Shown: piece after piece, positions 14,971 to 15,686 of the stretch
Layout of the letters: each line of letters opens with the position of its first letter
Numbering within the stretch: the first letter of the stretch is position 1
Translations under genes and position numbers: made by a program
From: Clostridia bacterium
GTDB taxonomy: Bacteria; Bacillota; Clostridia; Christensenellales; Borkfalkiaceae
Length of the DNA: 15,686 bases
Direction of reading: 5' to 3'
Assembly (NCBI GenBank): GCA_017457345.1
Contig: JAFTHR010000254.1
Span: forward strand, 1 to 15,686
Notes under the pieces: generated by a model
The model's input: the letters and a program-made list of their open reading frames with translations, nothing else
What the model was told of the DNA's origin: nothing
Database searches by the model: none

Positions 14971-15686
14971 ATGGAAAAACTCGTACTTATCGACGGAAAT
15001 AGTTTGTTAAATCGCGCTTTTTATGCAACCCCTCTTTTTACCACGAAAGACGGGCTGCCTACAAACGCCGTATTCGGCTTTATTAAATTAATGCTCAAAA
15101 TTGTCGCCGATAAAAAACCGACGCATTTTGCCGTCGCATTCGACGTTCACGCTCCTACCTTCCGCCATCAACTGTACGGCGAATATAAGGCAGGAAGAAA
15201 GCCTATGCCGCAAGAACTTGCCGTGCAAATTCCTATCTTAAAAGAAGTGCTTTCGCTTATGCAAATTTGCGTGGTGGAAAAGGCAGGCTACGAAGCGGAC
15301 GATTTAATCGGCACGCTCGCAAAACGTTTCGATTTAACAACGTTTATCTATACGGGCGATCGCGACGCTTATCAACTTGTAGACGAAACCACGCACGTGT
15401 GTTTTACCCGCAAAGGCGTAAGCGATATTTTAGAACTGACCGCCGAAAATTTTAAGGATGAAATCGGTTTAACGCCTGCGCAAATTATCGATTTAAAGGC
15501 GCTTATGGGTGATAAATCGGATAATATCCCCGGCGTGCCTGGAATCGGTGAAAAAACGGCGCATACGTTGCTTGAAAAGTACGGAAACGTGGAAGAATTG
15601 TACCGCTCTTTAGAAGAAATTAGCGGTGCTACCTATCAAAAACTTTCTCAAAATAAAGAACAGGCGTTCTTCTCGCGCAAACTCGC
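14971..15686 (+). CDS. polA: DNA polymerase I, N-terminal 5'-3' exonuclease domain (3' end outside window)
   Basis: The ATG at 14971 follows AAGGA (14960-14964) at 6-nt spacing. The visible 238 codons are the FEN-like 5' nuclease of PolA, which removes RNA primers and flaps during Okazaki-fragment maturation and repair. Motifs in order: LVLIDGNSLLNRAFYA (metal-binding Asp), FAVAFDVHAPTFRH with YKAGRKPMP (DNA-binding arch), GYEADDLIGTLA, YTGDRDAYQLV, and the helix-hairpin-helix region LMGDKSDNIPGVPGIGEKTA. All the acidic metal ligands expected in these motifs are present. The polymerase domain would follow outside the window, so a stand-alone exonuclease cannot be fully excluded. It has its own promoter and lies divergent to tRNA-Leu. 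Confidence 0.95.
   Translation, partial: MEKLVLIDGNSLLNRAFYATPLFTTKDGLPTNAVFGFIKLMLKIVADKKPTHFAVAFDVHAPTFRHQLYGEYKAGRKPMPQELAVQIPILKEVLSLMQICVVEKAGYEADDLIGTLAKRFDLTTFIYTGDRDAYQLVDETTHVCFTRKGVSDILELTAENFKDEIGLTPAQIIDLKALMGDKSDNIPGVPGIGEKTAHTLLEKYGNVEELYRSLEEISGATYQKLSQNKEQAFFSRKL

Overview
The window looks like a contig from an uncultured Gram-positive clostridial bacterium (Bacillota), probably gut-associated. The evidence is the consensus TTGACA/TATAAT-type promoters, AAGG-type ribosome sites, many intrinsic terminators with T tracts, large Ser-rich surface proteins, a PnuC-type vitamin transporter, a GH106-like glycoside hydrolase and a typical Firmicutes PolA N-terminus. The lineage is an inference from style; there is no rRNA here to place it.

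Positions 1-10395 (+) hold two tandem paralogous surface proteins of the glycerophosphodiester phosphodiesterase (GDPD) family. The first is cut by the window start; it has one divergent InlB-B-like repeat, a Ser-rich linker and a C-terminal membrane anchor. The second (3241-10395) has a signal peptide, two jelly-roll-like modules, a degenerate GDPD-like barrel, an apparently active GDPD barrel, 16 repeats of about 77 residues, an 18-Ser tract and the same kind of anchor. Its reading frame is interrupted by one in-frame TAG (6709-6711) exactly where the repeat consensus has Glu. As read by the standard code it becomes a 1156-residue secreted enzyme followed by an orphan repeat/anchor half.

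After a strong terminator, 10444-11290 (+) holds pnuC, with its own promoter, a 19-bp palindrome over the -10 box and a leader of about 100 nt. A bidirectional terminator (11294-11324) separates it from a convergent GH106-like glycoside hydrolase gene (14372-11328, -), which has a perfect consensus promoter.

Positions 14497-14811 (-) hold tRNA-Leu(CAA) with its terminator. Downstream lies a second copy of the tRNA 3' end plus terminator (53 bp identical), attached to an unusual structured segment of about 140 bp. polA starts divergently at 14971 (+) and runs off the window.

Functionally, the GDPD pair and the GH106-like enzyme suggest scavenging of glycerophosphodiesters and rhamnose-containing glycans, with PnuC importing a vitamin precursor. 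No operon joins them: each block has its own promoter or terminator. The most notable signals are the TAG inside the giant repeat protein, the LPXTG-less Ser-tract/Gly-Cys/membrane C-terminus shared by both paralogues, and the tRNA-Leu 3'-end duplication with its tRNA-like fold.
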